Below, one piece after another: positions 1 to 10,157 of a stretch of 64,000 nucleotides of DNA. The notes under the pieces were generated by a model. That model ran no database searches and was not told the DNA's origin. It was given only the letters and a program-made list of their open reading frames with translations. The DNA is from Tieghemostelium lacteum. Lineage: Eukaryota > Evosea > Eumycetozoa > Dictyosteliales > Raperosteliaceae. Every line of letters starts with the position of its first letter. The first letter of the stretch is position 1. Both the position numbers and the translations under genes were made by a program. The stretch is taken from the NCBI GenBank assembly GCA_001606155.1, contig LODT01000013.1:1116001-1180000 (forward strand), written 5' to 3'.

Positions 1-911
1 TTAGAGAATATGTAAACACTAACATAGGGGGCTGATAGTTGATTGTTACTATTGAGGATGAAGGTATTGTTTTCAAAGATCTGACTAGTCGATGTTTGAT
101 TTACAACTTGAACCAGTGCCTTTGGTGTAGTGTCTTGAGAGGCAATTAAAATATTTTGAGAAAAAATGGAACCACGGATGTTGAGATCACCATTTTGAGT
201 ATATACTAAATTACCACTAGCACTGTTGTCTTTAAACTCACTATTCTCAATTCCAGAGTTAACATGAACTCCATGGAATATAGAACCACCAAGTTCATTG
301 GTTCCATAAGTTGATGAGAAAATACTGTCAATGATCATCAATGAAATCCAGTTTGGAAAAATACCAGTAGTGACATCTCCAGAGACCAAATAGAATAATG
401 ATTCATTTCCAGGTTTGTTATTTACAAATGAACATCCATTGACTTCGATAGAACAGTCACTGTTCATTGTTACGGCTTTAACTAAAGGTGCATTCAAATT
501 TACCACAGTTGCATTGTAGAGAAAGAATTGGGTTCTGTCGTCATTTGTACCTTCATCTTCAGTGATTTCCAGTACTGGATCAGACATTTGTTTAAAATCA
601 AAAGTTGTAGTGGCATTGGGTGACCCATAGACAAATACCATCTGATTGTATATAGACATGGTATGGTTAGTCAAAACATAGGTACCTTCATAGAAATAAA
701 AGTTCATAATTTGAGTAACGTTTAGAGCATCACATGACAGAATACCTTGTTCTAATGTGTTACATGGTTGTGACCAACTAGACCCACAACCAACAGATCC
801 ATTAATATTTAAATTTGATATATAAATATTACATTCTGGACGATCTTGAGCTGATACATATAAACAACTTAAAACAACTAATAATAATGTTACACAAATA
901 GTTAATTTCAT
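1..911 (-). CDS. Secreted beta-helix (pectin-lyase-fold-like) protein, N-terminal part, runs off the left edge
   Basis: An open frame starts at the ATG at 911-909 and stays open to the window edge (about 303 codons). The first 21 or so residues are a clear signal peptide (MKLTICVTLLLVVLSCLYVSAQ). Next comes a Cys-rich start with the pattern VGCGSSWSQPC, common at the head of secreted right-handed beta-helix proteins. The rest is many short Asn-, Ser- and Val-rich strands with several N-x-S/T sites, which fits an extracellular repeat fold. Dictyostelids have families of such secreted or surface proteins of unknown role. The C-terminal half is outside the window, so a membrane anchor cannot be judged. 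The signal peptide is seen; the fold is inferred from the repeat texture. Confidence 0.7.
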   Translation of the reverse strand, partial: MKLTICVTLLLVVLSCLYVSAQDRPECNIYISNLNINGSVGCGSSWSQPCNTLEQGILSCDALNVTQIMNFYFYEGTYVLTNHTMSIYNQMVFVYGSPNATTTFDFKQMSDPVLEITEDEGTNDDRTQFFLYNATVVNLNAPLVKAVTMNSDCSIEVNGCSFVNNKPGNESLFYLVSGDVTTGIFPNWISLMIIDSIFSSTYGTNELGGSIFHGVHVNSGIENSEFKDNSASGNLVYTQNGDLNIRGSIFSQNILIASQDTTPKALVQVVNQTSTSQIFENNTFILNSNNQLSAPYVSVYIFS

Positions 912-1693
912 TTTATAATTATATTTGTTCAATAGTTGATTGTATTAATAAAATTATAAAAAAAATTTAATCAATTTTTCTGGTTTCTAAAGAAAATTTT
1001 ATTTTATGACGTAAAATATCTACTTTTTCCATAGATTTTTATAAAATTTTAATTCGAAGAGTTAAACACTTTATTCAATTTAAAATTTGATTATTCCTTG
1101 TTTTTAGAGTTTTTATTTATAAACCCGAAGTAATTTTTGGTATTGCCGAAATGTATAAATAAAAAAAAATTGTACAAAAAGGTAGTAGTTGTGGCATCTG
1201 AAGTTAATGATAGACTATTGGATCCAAGAGACTGAACATACATATCCTGTATGTTAGTATGCTTGCCACAATTGATCTTTCATTTATACACATTAATGTC
1301 AAACACTTATGAGCCTAATTCATACGTTTAATGAGATTTTGTAATCTATTTTTTCAAAGTAGCAGAAAACCAATGCACCACCCAATCATTCAATTCTATT
1401 CAATTAACCTATGTACATTTTAAAAAATATAAAAGATTTTCTATATGGGATTAACAATTGGTGGTACTGAAAGAAATTTTTAAGAATATTTAAATCATGA
1501 ATTTTGCTATAATTTAAATCATTTAATTTACAATTGCTGTCTACTTCAATATGTTTAATTATGTAAAAATAATTGTAGAGATTATTGAAATGTCGTCATT
1601 GTGAAAATCGCACGCGTGTGAACTTAAAACAAAAAATCTTTTTTTTTTTTATTATTAATATTTGTAAATTTAATATAATTTGAAGATAAGAAA
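912..1693. other. Intergenic region with one candidate structured RNA
   Basis: AT-rich spacer of about 780 bases between two divergent genes, so it should hold both promoters. There is a T-run just before the + strand start at 1694. The only structure I see is the stem-closed segment at 1189-1271, listed separately. No ORF of note. Confidence 0.6.
1189..1271. ncRNA. Possible structured RNA closed by an 8-bp stem
   Basis: Bases 1189-1196 (TTGTGGCA) are a perfect reverse complement of 1264-1271 (TGCCACAA). Inside lies a second perfect 7-bp hairpin, ACATACA and TGTATGT (around 1235-1252). The segment is more GC-rich than its surroundings, is not in any ORF and sits between two divergent promoters. 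It lacks a T-arm, so it is not a tRNA, and I find no convincing C/D or H/ACA boxes. The strand is unknown. This is a fold seen by eye, not a family match. Confidence 0.25.
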
Positions 1694-2814
1694 ATGTCAG
1701 AACAAAAAAAGAATGTAAATAGAAGATTTACTTTGAAATCTAGACCACATGGTGAACCAACAAATGAAAATTTTAATTTTGAATCAGTATCAGTTAATCC
1801 TGAATCTGTAAAAGGTAATTTTGATAGAGAATGAGGTTATATTTATTTAGTAATACTAACTAGATAGATGAACACATAATAGATGGTGAAGTTTTATTAA
1901 GAACAATTTATTTGTCATTGGACCCTTATATGAGAGGTAGAATGAGTGATAGAAAGAGTTATGCTAAATCATTGGAGATTGGTGATGTTATTATAGGTGG
2001 AAGTGTTTGTAGAGTAGAATCTAGTAAGAATCCAAAATTCACTGAAGGTGACTATGTATTGGCATATGGTGGTTGGCAAGATTACCATATAACTGCTGGG
2101 AAGGAATGTATAAATTTAGGTAAAGATCCTAAACAACCTTCTTATGCATTGGGTATTTTGGGTATGCCTGGATGTACTGCTTATATGGGTTTATTGAAGA
2201 TTGGTGAACCTAAAGCTGGGGAAACTGTTGTAGTCGCAGCTGCAACTGGACCTGTTGGTTCACTGGTAGGTCAAATTGCAAAAATCAAAGGTTGCAGAGT
2301 TATTGGAATAGCAGGTGGAAAAGAAAAATGTGAATATGCAAAAAAGGAATTTGGATTTGACGAATGTCTAGATCATAAAGATGAAAAGTTGGCAGAGAAA
2401 CTTGCTGAAGTTTGTCCAAAAGGTATTGATGTCTATTTTGAGAATGTAGGTGGAAAGGTATTTGATGCAGTTTTACCACTGTTGAATACTAAAGCTAGAA
2501 TACCACTATGTGGTATGGTTTCAGGTTACAATGCTACTGAGTTACCTAAAGGACCTGTAGATAGACTTCCTCTATTAGAATCAATGATTCTTTCAAAGAG
2601 AATGCGTGTACAAGGGTTCATTGTTACACTTGACTTCTGGGATCAATTTGGTGAATTTTATCAACAAATGTCAACATGGATACAAGATGGTAAAGTCAAA
2701 TACCTTGAACAAATTGTAGATGGTTTTGATAAAACTGTTGATGAATTTCGTGGTCTTTTAGTTGGTAAGAATTTTGGTAAACTTGTCATTCGTCTAGGTC
2801 CAGATAATTTATGA
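1694..2814 (+). CDS. Medium-chain dehydrogenase/reductase, prostaglandin reductase 1 / alkenal reductase type
   Basis: Two exons: 1694-1814 and 1883-2814. The 68-base intron (GTAATT...AATAG) restores the frame as ...VKDGEVLLRTIYLSLDPYMRGRM. The protein is 350 aa, the usual length for this family. Family marks: SLDPYMRGRM near residue 50, the GxxGxxG-like nucleotide site AATGPVGSLVGQ, and YFENVGG, a hallmark of the NADPH-dependent leukotriene B4 dehydrogenase/PTGR1/alkenal double-bond reductase group, which does not use catalytic zinc. Members reduce the carbon-carbon double bond of alpha,beta-unsaturated carbonyls in the cytosol. The substrate here is unknown. An open frame starting with TTG at 1912 is only the second exon. 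Confidence 0.88.
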
Positions 2815-3034
2815 TTACCTTCTCTACTCTAAAATTCATCATATTAGAGTGGACCCAATTCTCAACCCACAATTTTGTATTAATAAATCTAAAATATTTT
2901 TATTTCATTTATTTTTTTAAATAACTTCAAAATTCAGATAAATTAAATTTCTAGATTTTGTTATTCTATACAAATTATATGTGATGATGTGGGAGATTTT
3001 ATTCTAAACTATTTAATCTCTATATATTGGTTTT

Positions 3035-4789
3035 TTAAATAATTAAAGATCTTTTAAAGAGATCCCATAGATCAATATCAGCAAATACTAGTTTTTCTGG
3101 ATAGATGGTAGTGGATGATTTACAACTGTAATAATCTAAAAATTCTTTGGTATAGACTTCTTTTTGTTCTTTTGGAATGGCAGATACCTGGTAGGAAAAG
3201 GACTGTAGATTAGGTTTTTGGCGTAGAATAGTAAAGAGTTCTGTAAATGGTTTAGGTGGGATATAGTGATGTGTAATAGAGAGATCAGTTAGAGTGTGAT
3301 TCTGACAAATGGATTTCAAAACCTTTTGTGATATAACGTCATCATAGTTTAGTATATAGACTCCTAATGACTTCAGAGTGGGATGTTGCATCTCAACAAT
3401 CTCTCTAAACAACATTCTACCAATATTATTTCTAGAGTAGATTGCAATGTGGTCTAATTGATGACATTTGGAAATGGTTTTTAAAAATGGTTGATGATCA
3501 ATTTGGTCATTGCTATTGTAGTCTATAGTTATGGATTTTAGGTGTTTTAATTTACATATAATGTCGCTGATTATTGGTATTTGTTGGTTGAATTCAAATT
3601 GAAGGTTAGTGAGGTTACAGTGGTGACTGATGATGGATGGTGCTGTATTTCTAGAGATGGATATATTCTCATAGAACCTGTTGATTAGTGACGTGAGTGC
3701 AGATTTACATTGCCAAAGTTGGTAGATAAAGTGTAGTGGTGGAAGACCTTCTTCAATACCCATTGGAGATTCCAGAATATTAAGTTTTCGAATGGTACTA
3801 TTTCTTATATAGTATTTTGGATCTGATAAAACTCTACTAATATCCAATTCCATTTCAAGTTGTTCCATAGTATCAATATAGAAACTCAGTGACTGAATAC
3901 AATTATTTTCATTCAACAGTTTTACCAACCCCAATAGTTTCTCTCCTTGATAGTATCTATCGGTTATCTGAAAAGACGCACTTTTTAGGTTGGGGTGTTT
4001 TACAAAATCCTCAGTGAAAACACTGTCAATTCTAAAACGTTCTAGATATTCACAACCTTCGTCAGCATCTCTATAGAAATTCTGAATGTTAATATGTAAT
4101 TTCTCCAACATTCTATTGTCTCTAACCAAATGACAATATTCTTCAAAATATATATTACGATTTCCACTAATTGTCAACCTTGTCAAAGTTGTCAACTGAA
4201 AGTGTATATTGGGTGACCTTAAATACTGCGTAAATCTAATTTCCAGTGTTTTCAAAGTGCGATTTTGGTTAATTTCCTTAATTGATTTATCAGTGAATGT
4301 ATTTGATGTCTTTATACACGAATCATGTGTAATAACAGACATCAAATTCAAATCAAAGTTATTATACTCCATAATTGACAATGGACTTTCATTTACTAGT
4401 ATATACCTATAATCTCCATTTGGAGAGACTTTTGCAATCGATTGTAGATTATGATTATAAATCCACATGTTAATCATATCCAGTAATTTATAATCATTAA
4501 TCTCTTGTGGGGATGTAAACAAATTGATATAACATGTCACACGGTCTATTCTAATCCCCCTCTTTTGAAGTGACAAGAGATAATTAAAATCTCCAACATG
4601 TTCTTTTAATCTAATTCTCTTAAATACTATATTATTTACAACAGAATACCATTCCTTAGATACCAATGACATGACACCAATAAAATATCTATAAAATGAT
4701 ACTGTTTCCTGCCCTTGGCAAATCTCTAAACAAAATTCTAAAATACATTTATATAAAAGTTTAGGTAATCTTATTTCATGTTTTGACAT
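3035..4789 (-). CDS. F-box-like/leucine-rich repeat family protein (copy A)
   Basis: 584 aa. I take the ATG at 4789-4787 (MSKHEIRLPKLLYK...), not the upstream GTG at 4807. The first 60 residues match the paralogues in this window: LP, a helical stretch ending in a Cys (FCLEIC), an aromatic stretch (FYRYFIG), then LVSKEW, which resembles an F-box. After that come irregular leucine-rich repeats (LTTLTRLTISGNRNI, LKHLKSITIDYNS). The tail, FLDYY...YPEKL...IDLWDLF, is shared with copies D and F. By analogy it could be a substrate receptor of an SCF ubiquitin ligase, but the F-box is weak and this is inference. Confidence 0.75.
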   Translation of the reverse strand: MSKHEIRLPKLLYKCILEFCLEICQGQETVSFYRYFIGVMSLVSKEWYSVVNNIVFKRIRLKEHVGDFNYLLSLQKRGIRIDRVTCYINLFTSPQEINDYKLLDMINMWIYNHNLQSIAKVSPNGDYRYILVNESPLSIMEYNNFDLNLMSVITHDSCIKTSNTFTDKSIKEINQNRTLKTLEIRFTQYLRSPNIHFQLTTLTRLTISGNRNIYFEEYCHLVRDNRMLEKLHINIQNFYRDADEGCEYLERFRIDSVFTEDFVKHPNLKSASFQITDRYYQGEKLLGLVKLLNENNCIQSLSFYIDTMEQLEMELDISRVLSDPKYYIRNSTIRKLNILESPMGIEEGLPPLHFIYQLWQCKSALTSLINRFYENISISRNTAPSIISHHCNLTNLQFEFNQQIPIISDIICKLKHLKSITIDYNSNDQIDHQPFLKTISKCHQLDHIAIYSRNNIGRMLFREIVEMQHPTLKSLGVYILNYDDVISQKVLKSICQNHTLTDLSITHHYIPPKPFTELFTILRQKPNLQSFSYQVSAIPKEQKEVYTKEFLDYYSCKSSTTIYPEKLVFADIDLWDLFKRSLII

Positions 4790-5025
4790 TGCATATTTGT
4801 TAGTCACTATTATATAATATTATTGAACAAATTAAATATAATAAATTAAAAAATAAAAAAAAACAGAGTCTTTTACAAGATTTCTTTAATTTTCTAACGT
4901 CAAGGTTAACAACACGATTTTTTAATTAAAAAAAAAAAAACAAGTTTGAAATTGACAGATTTTGAAAAATCAAAGATTTTTTGTGACACTTTAAATTTGT
5001 TAAATTAGTTGTTGAACATAGTTAT

Positions 5026-6651
5026 TTAACAGTAGAGTGTATCTTTAATTAAGTTTTTAAGATTTTCAGGATACTTTGAGTTATAGAAACATGTGGATAT
5101 TTGAATGTCAACTAGTGCGGAATGGTTATAGAGTATAGATGTAAAATCATCAAATCTCTTTTGAAATAGACTTTCAAATTGCTTTTGGATTAGACTGTCT
5201 GCAGGCCTGGTAAGTTTAAATGTTCTAGTTGTAGGTCTTTGCAGACAATGAATTATAAATTGTAGTAAATCTGATTGACTCTGTTGTTGACCATTAAATA
5301 ACATGTCAAATTGTAACTGTTTAAGTTGTCTACTGCTATTGAGTATTTGGTTTGAGAACTCCAATGTAATGGCATCATCAAATGAACAACAAAGTGATTC
5401 TAAATGCTCTAGTCCCTCAATTTGTTTCCAAATCTCTGTGGGAGTATAACCAGTGAGTTGAAGTGTTTTTATATGAAATTTAGTGAGATTGGGTAACGTC
5501 TGTTGTCTCTGAAGAGATAAATGTAGTTTTACACCAGGAGGTAATGGATCCTCTTTAAAAGTTCCAAAATTCAGACTTAACCATGACAATGATGTCAATG
5601 ACAAACAACCATTCAAAATGGCATTTAGTCTATCAAAATTATTACATTTACAGTGGTCCAGTTTCAACTGAACCAAACTACTATTACAACTGCCAGGATG
5701 GTAAAGGTCATCATTCAACAAGACCTTCTCAGTATCACTGACAAAATCCACTCTAAAAAAATGAATTTTTTTAATCTTACTGTTGGGTGAAAACAAAAAG
5801 AGTTTGAATCGATTGAATCCTAGAAAATAGTTTACATCATAATCCGATTTGGAGTAGCCGATAATCTTGAGTGACTGCAATAGAGGTAGAGTTGTCAGTG
5901 ACTTAAAAAGCTCCTCTAGTGTATTACCTTCGTGATAGAAATTACTGTACAATGAAAGAGACTCCAAAGAGACACATTCCTGAAGTGATTTGGAAAATTG
6001 TGCTATTGTGATTTTAAAAAAAGATGAAATCTTTAGTTTTCTTAGATTATGCCATAGATGTGTTGGGAGAACTGGTAAATAACCTCCACCTACTATACTC
6101 AATTTATAGTCTGGTACCAGAAGGTTTTGTGTCAGAGGTGATCCCATGTAGAAACTGAAATTCAGTCTCTTTAGTCTAGGGTACAGGTCATTCAGTGACT
6201 TGTACTGCTTATAGAGATCCTTTTGGTCTCTGTACACTAAACTCTCTAGAAACTGATTAGAAACACTTAGAGTCTTTGTATTCTCTAGTAAATGTATATC
6301 AGTTGTAGTTGTAACTGGAAAGTATTTTAGATGGTAAATGTTTCCTGCTAAGTGACTATTCCTTATAATCCTTTCAACAGGTGCTGAGAATTCATAGATA
6401 TCAAATATCACCTGTAACTTATTAAACCCAGCTTTCTTTAAACTGTCATACTGATTTAGTGATTTAAAACTATTTACAATAATCTTTGGTAACTTAATCT
6501 GAGTTCTAATTAAATTACTCCACTGTTTACATATAAAATAGTATTTACTTAAAAATCTATTAAAACTATTTTCTTTGAATGTATATTTATAGTAATTTAT
6601 AAGATAGTAAAATATCTTTTTTAATATAAAGTTTGATAGTATTTTTGACAT
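5026..6651 (-). CDS. F-box-like/leucine-rich repeat family protein (copy B)
   Basis: 541 aa from the ATG at 6651 (MSKILSNFILKKIFYYLINYY). The N-terminus keeps the family pattern (IFYYLINYYKY ... FLSKYYFICKQWSNLI). The body has loosely spaced leucine-rich units such as LRKLKISSFFKI, LESLSLYSNFY and LQSLKIIGYSKS. It lacks the YY...LP...W tail of copies A, D and F and ends in NLIKDTLYC. It is tandem with copy A (236 bases apart) and divergent from copy C across 441 bases. Codon use matches its neighbours. Confidence 0.72.
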   Translation of the reverse strand: MSKILSNFILKKIFYYLINYYKYTFKENSFNRFLSKYYFICKQWSNLIRTQIKLPKIIVNSFKSLNQYDSLKKAGFNKLQVIFDIYEFSAPVERIIRNSHLAGNIYHLKYFPVTTTTDIHLLENTKTLSVSNQFLESLVYRDQKDLYKQYKSLNDLYPRLKRLNFSFYMGSPLTQNLLVPDYKLSIVGGGYLPVLPTHLWHNLRKLKISSFFKITIAQFSKSLQECVSLESLSLYSNFYHEGNTLEELFKSLTTLPLLQSLKIIGYSKSDYDVNYFLGFNRFKLFLFSPNSKIKKIHFFRVDFVSDTEKVLLNDDLYHPGSCNSSLVQLKLDHCKCNNFDRLNAILNGCLSLTSLSWLSLNFGTFKEDPLPPGVKLHLSLQRQQTLPNLTKFHIKTLQLTGYTPTEIWKQIEGLEHLESLCCSFDDAITLEFSNQILNSSRQLKQLQFDMLFNGQQQSQSDLLQFIIHCLQRPTTRTFKLTRPADSLIQKQFESLFQKRFDDFTSILYNHSALVDIQISTCFYNSKYPENLKNLIKDTLYC

Positions 6652-7092
6652 TTCTTTAATTATATAAATAGTGACATTATCTGAATCAGTTACTTTGAAA
6701 AAATTAAAAAAAAAAATTAGAATTTACAGTGATGTTATTTCATATTTTGGTAAAACAAATTCATAATTAAACTATCGTTATAATAAATGTGTTTTTATTG
6801 TACCAATAGTATTAAAATTTAAAATAATATTAGATTTTAATAATTAAACTCAACTTGTTTTAACAAATCCTGAAGTTATAAAAAAAAGGATTATAAAGAA
6901 GATTATCATTTTGTAAACAAACTAAATTATGTTTTTTCAATACACAAACAAATATTAGAATCATTAGTTTATAAATTAAACCAAAATTTTTAATGAATAA
7001 TTATACTTTTAGAATTTCAGACTATTTTTTTTAATTTATTATAAGCACAATACAAATTGATCTTTATATAAAAAAGAGAAAAAAATATAATT
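6652..7092. other. Shared spacer between divergent LRR paralogues
   Basis: 441 bases of about 80% AT with A- and T-runs, lying between the starts of copies B and C. It probably carries both promoters. I see no ORF or repeat beyond homopolymers. Confidence 0.6.
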
Positions 7093-8418
7093 ATGAATAT
7101 TAACAAAGATTTATCAATTTATATTTTAAAATATTTATTTAATTTATTATTAGAATATGATAAATGTAATAATATTAGTGTTATAAAAATGATATTGGTG
7201 TGCAAATACTGGAAAGATACTTTAATACCAAATTTATCATTTCAGTACTATCTCATAGAGAATAAGAGAGATTTAAATCTATTAAACGGACTAAAGAATA
7301 GATATGGTAGAGATTGTTTTGATTTTAAAGTTATAGAACTTACTAGAGTTGCAAGTAGACTATTGTTACAAGATAGTGATATCAGTACTACTGTTACACC
7401 TTTAGTTACTAAATATCAGACTTTGAATCCTATGGATTTAGTATCAAAATTCACAAATGTAAATTCATTGGTTTTAATAGTAGATGACAGTAATTCCGGT
7501 GATATCAATGGAACTATAATGCTACTGAGATCCAATACCAAATCTCTTCAGAAACTGGTGGATTTGGATATAAGATTCAGTCATTTACCATTAGGTACAC
7601 TTGACCTTAGAAACACTATAGATGAACTACCTAATCTAGAGTCACTTAAATGTACCTATTTTAAGGATCTCACACCAATGTCAAGTTCCATTCTACCACT
7701 AAATTTTTCAAATAAATCTGTTAGCAGATTGTTCTTGAAAAAAATGAAAATTACATGTAGAAACATTCAAGATCTCTTAAACCGTACCAAAACTCTAACC
7801 CATCTAACTATCACTAATCTTCTAGAAAGTGATATGGATGCTATTCTAGTCAGTCTTACCAGCACCAACAAAACTATAACCTATCTAAGCTTGGAATTAA
7901 ACACAAGTAACAGTGTAGATTGCACCCTTGTTCGAAACCTCTTATTAAAAAACAAAGTTCTTCAGACATGTCTCTTATTTGCAAAACTTAATCCACCATC
8001 TTTACAACAACCACTCCCAGAATCACTCACTCTCAATGACACTCTAACTGATTTATCCATTTACAACTTTGAAATGATTTCCATCAAGTTTAGTAAACTT
8101 GTACAATTATCTATAAATTCTACTATTCAATCTGTTGATAGAATTATGGAGTCACTTGAGTCACCATCACTAAAGAGCCTATCACTGTTCTATAGTAGTC
8201 AATCCACAAGTACCAAACCTCTAATTGATTTATTAAATAGATTTGAGTATCTTCAAACTCTAATATTAAAAGGCTCAAACAGTACATGGAATGACATTAT
8301 CAATAGTCTCAAAGATAAATCTCTACAATTAAACTATCTAATACCAGATACATGTATTTCACCAATTACACTTTTACCTCCAAAACAACTTATCCAATAT
8401 TATCAAGAATGTAAATAA
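7093..8418 (+). CDS. Leucine-rich repeat family protein (copy C, short)
   Basis: 441 aa from the ATG at 7093, the shortest of the six relatives here. The N-terminus (LSIYILKYLFNLLLEYDKC...ILVCKYWKDTL) keeps the F-box-like pattern with VCKYWK at the usual place. Repeats such as LTHLTITNLLESD, LKSLSLFYSSQ and LQTLILKGSNS follow. The C-terminus LLPPKQLIQYYQECK has LPP and YY elements like those near the ends of copies D and F, but shortened. Head-to-tail with copy D, 104 bases apart. Confidence 0.7.
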   Translation: MNINKDLSIYILKYLFNLLLEYDKCNNISVIKMILVCKYWKDTLIPNLSFQYYLIENKRDLNLLNGLKNRYGRDCFDFKVIELTRVASRLLLQDSDISTTVTPLVTKYQTLNPMDLVSKFTNVNSLVLIVDDSNSGDINGTIMLLRSNTKSLQKLVDLDIRFSHLPLGTLDLRNTIDELPNLESLKCTYFKDLTPMSSSILPLNFSNKSVSRLFLKKMKITCRNIQDLLNRTKTLTHLTITNLLESDMDAILVSLTSTNKTITYLSLELNTSNSVDCTLVRNLLLKNKVLQTCLLFAKLNPPSLQQPLPESLTLNDTLTDLSIYNFEMISIKFSKLVQLSINSTIQSVDRIMESLESPSLKSLSLFYSSQSTSTKPLIDLLNRFEYLQTLILKGSNSTWNDIINSLKDKSLQLNYLIPDTCISPITLLPPKQLIQYYQECK

Positions 8419-8522
8419 TTTATCCTATTTTTAATCTAATATAATTTCCATTCAAATAAAGATTCACATTTAAAAGAAATACCAAATTTATAAAATCATT
8501 GTTATTTTTTTGATTCATTGTC

Positions 8523-10157
8523 ATGATGATATTACCGAAAATAATAATTAAAAGAATTTTTCAATTATGTTTAGATAATGTATATAATTTTAATAGTGTT
8601 TATAAGATAAGGACTCCAGTAAATCCAGTTTATTATTTTGTTAAAAACTATTCGATGGTATCTAAAGATATAAGGTTGATGATTATCAATCTAAAATATA
8701 GCGCATTGTTCATAGGAAAGAGAGTTGATACAAAAATGTATTTGTATATGTTTGGTATTGGTATTCAAATTGAGAAGTTATATTACGACTATGAAGAAAA
8801 AGATTTAATTAGATTCAGATATGAAGAATGGAATAAAACAAGAGGACCCTCCCAACTTCAATTCCATGAAAACTATTTAAATTATAAAAGAATAGTTATA
8901 GATTATGATACATTTACACATACATTAGAGGATTCTATAGAAAATGCATTGTCTGTGATGAATAAGTACTATAGTAACAATCACTATCAATTTTCAAAAT
9001 TAGAGGTTGAAGTAGATACAGAGATTCAACATGATATTGAAAAAGCAGTTGATAAATATCAGTTACCATTTCTAATGATACAACATTTAAATGGTAATTT
9101 TCAGTACTATAAAAGTACATTTAGAACACTAAAGACATTAAAGCTGGTTTTTGAAAATGGTTATAGTTCACCACCTATTAACATTGAATATTTAGATATA
9201 ATGTTGATAAATAACCCTCAATTAGAATCACTTAAAATATCACATTCATCAACCACCTACACAGATGAGTTCCCAACCTCACTAATTAAACATCCATCTT
9301 TAGTATCATTCGATTGCTATTTTCTAATATCTATTAAAGTTTTGGTAAACTATCTATGTAATAACAATCGACTACTAAATCTGAAATGTAAATATCTACA
9401 ATCGGATGACTCAAATCTATATGAAATACATAATTGTACACTTGAAAGATTTAAAATCGTAATTACAACTGTAAAAGTACGTCAAATACTTAACATGTGG
9501 AAATCCAATAGTGCTTTAAAAGAGGTATTCAATTGTACCCCTGATATAGAATATAAATATCACACAAGTATAACCAAACTGAAAATTAGAGAAGATTCGA
9601 CATTGGATATATCATCAGAACCATTAGTAAAACTAATTGGTGGTCTACCATTACTACAGTATCTGGAATATTTTGGAGTACTAAATCAACATGACCTATT
9701 CACTGAGGTCATTGATCAACTATCAATTCACCAATCCATTGAATACCTTTGTTTAAGTTTAACATCTAATTATATGATAAAGTTATTTAAAAAAGCACCT
9801 CCTAAACTCAAGTATCTACAAATGTTCATAAATGACCGTACACCAAATTCAACTGAAACTTTGAATATTCTATTTAATACCATTTGTGAAAATACTACAA
9901 TTACTCACTTATATCTATGTAATTACTCAGATATTGATAACCCATGTTATGGTTTATTTAAGTTACTTTATCATAAACCAAATTTACAATCGTTAATCAT
10001 GAATATAAGATATCCAAAACTCCTCAAAGATCAGATTAGAGTTAAACTATTGGAATATTACAAAACCCATCTGTACCCAATTTTACCAGATTCTCTTAAT
10101 ATCCATGGTATTAATACTTGGAACCTATATTACTCATCTAGCAAAAATTTAAAATGA
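8523..10157 (+). CDS. F-box-like/leucine-rich repeat family protein (copy D)
   Basis: 544 aa; two ATGs in a row at 8523 and 8526. It starts MMILPKIIIKRIFQLCLDNVYNF and then has YYFVKNYSMVSKD, the best match to copy F (MIFPNLLLKKIFQYCLDS...YFIGNYSRVSK). LRR-like segments include LKTLKLVFENG and LESLKISHSST. The tail LLEYYKTH...ILPDSL...INTWNLYY aligns with copy F (LLNYFQTH...ILPPHL...VDAWKVYL), so D and F look like closer relatives than the adjacent copies A-C. Confidence 0.74.
   Translation: MMILPKIIIKRIFQLCLDNVYNFNSVYKIRTPVNPVYYFVKNYSMVSKDIRLMIINLKYSALFIGKRVDTKMYLYMFGIGIQIEKLYYDYEEKDLIRFRYEEWNKTRGPSQLQFHENYLNYKRIVIDYDTFTHTLEDSIENALSVMNKYYSNNHYQFSKLEVEVDTEIQHDIEKAVDKYQLPFLMIQHLNGNFQYYKSTFRTLKTLKLVFENGYSSPPINIEYLDIMLINNPQLESLKISHSSTTYTDEFPTSLIKHPSLVSFDCYFLISIKVLVNYLCNNNRLLNLKCKYLQSDDSNLYEIHNCTLERFKIVITTVKVRQILNMWKSNSALKEVFNCTPDIEYKYHTSITKLKIREDSTLDISSEPLVKLIGGLPLLQYLEYFGVLNQHDLFTEVIDQLSIHQSIEYLCLSLTSNYMIKLFKKAPPKLKYLQMFINDRTPNSTETLNILFNTICENTTITHLYLCNYSDIDNPCYGLFKLLYHKPNLQSLIMNIRYPKLLKDQIRVKLLEYYKTHLYPILPDSLNIHGINTWNLYYSSSKNLK

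Noticed and set aside
4787-4807. GTG and TTG starts, as for copy A at 4807, copy E at 20934 and the kinase frame at 24629
   Set aside because: Nuclear dictyostelid genes start at ATG; in-frame ATGs or upstream exons give the true starts.
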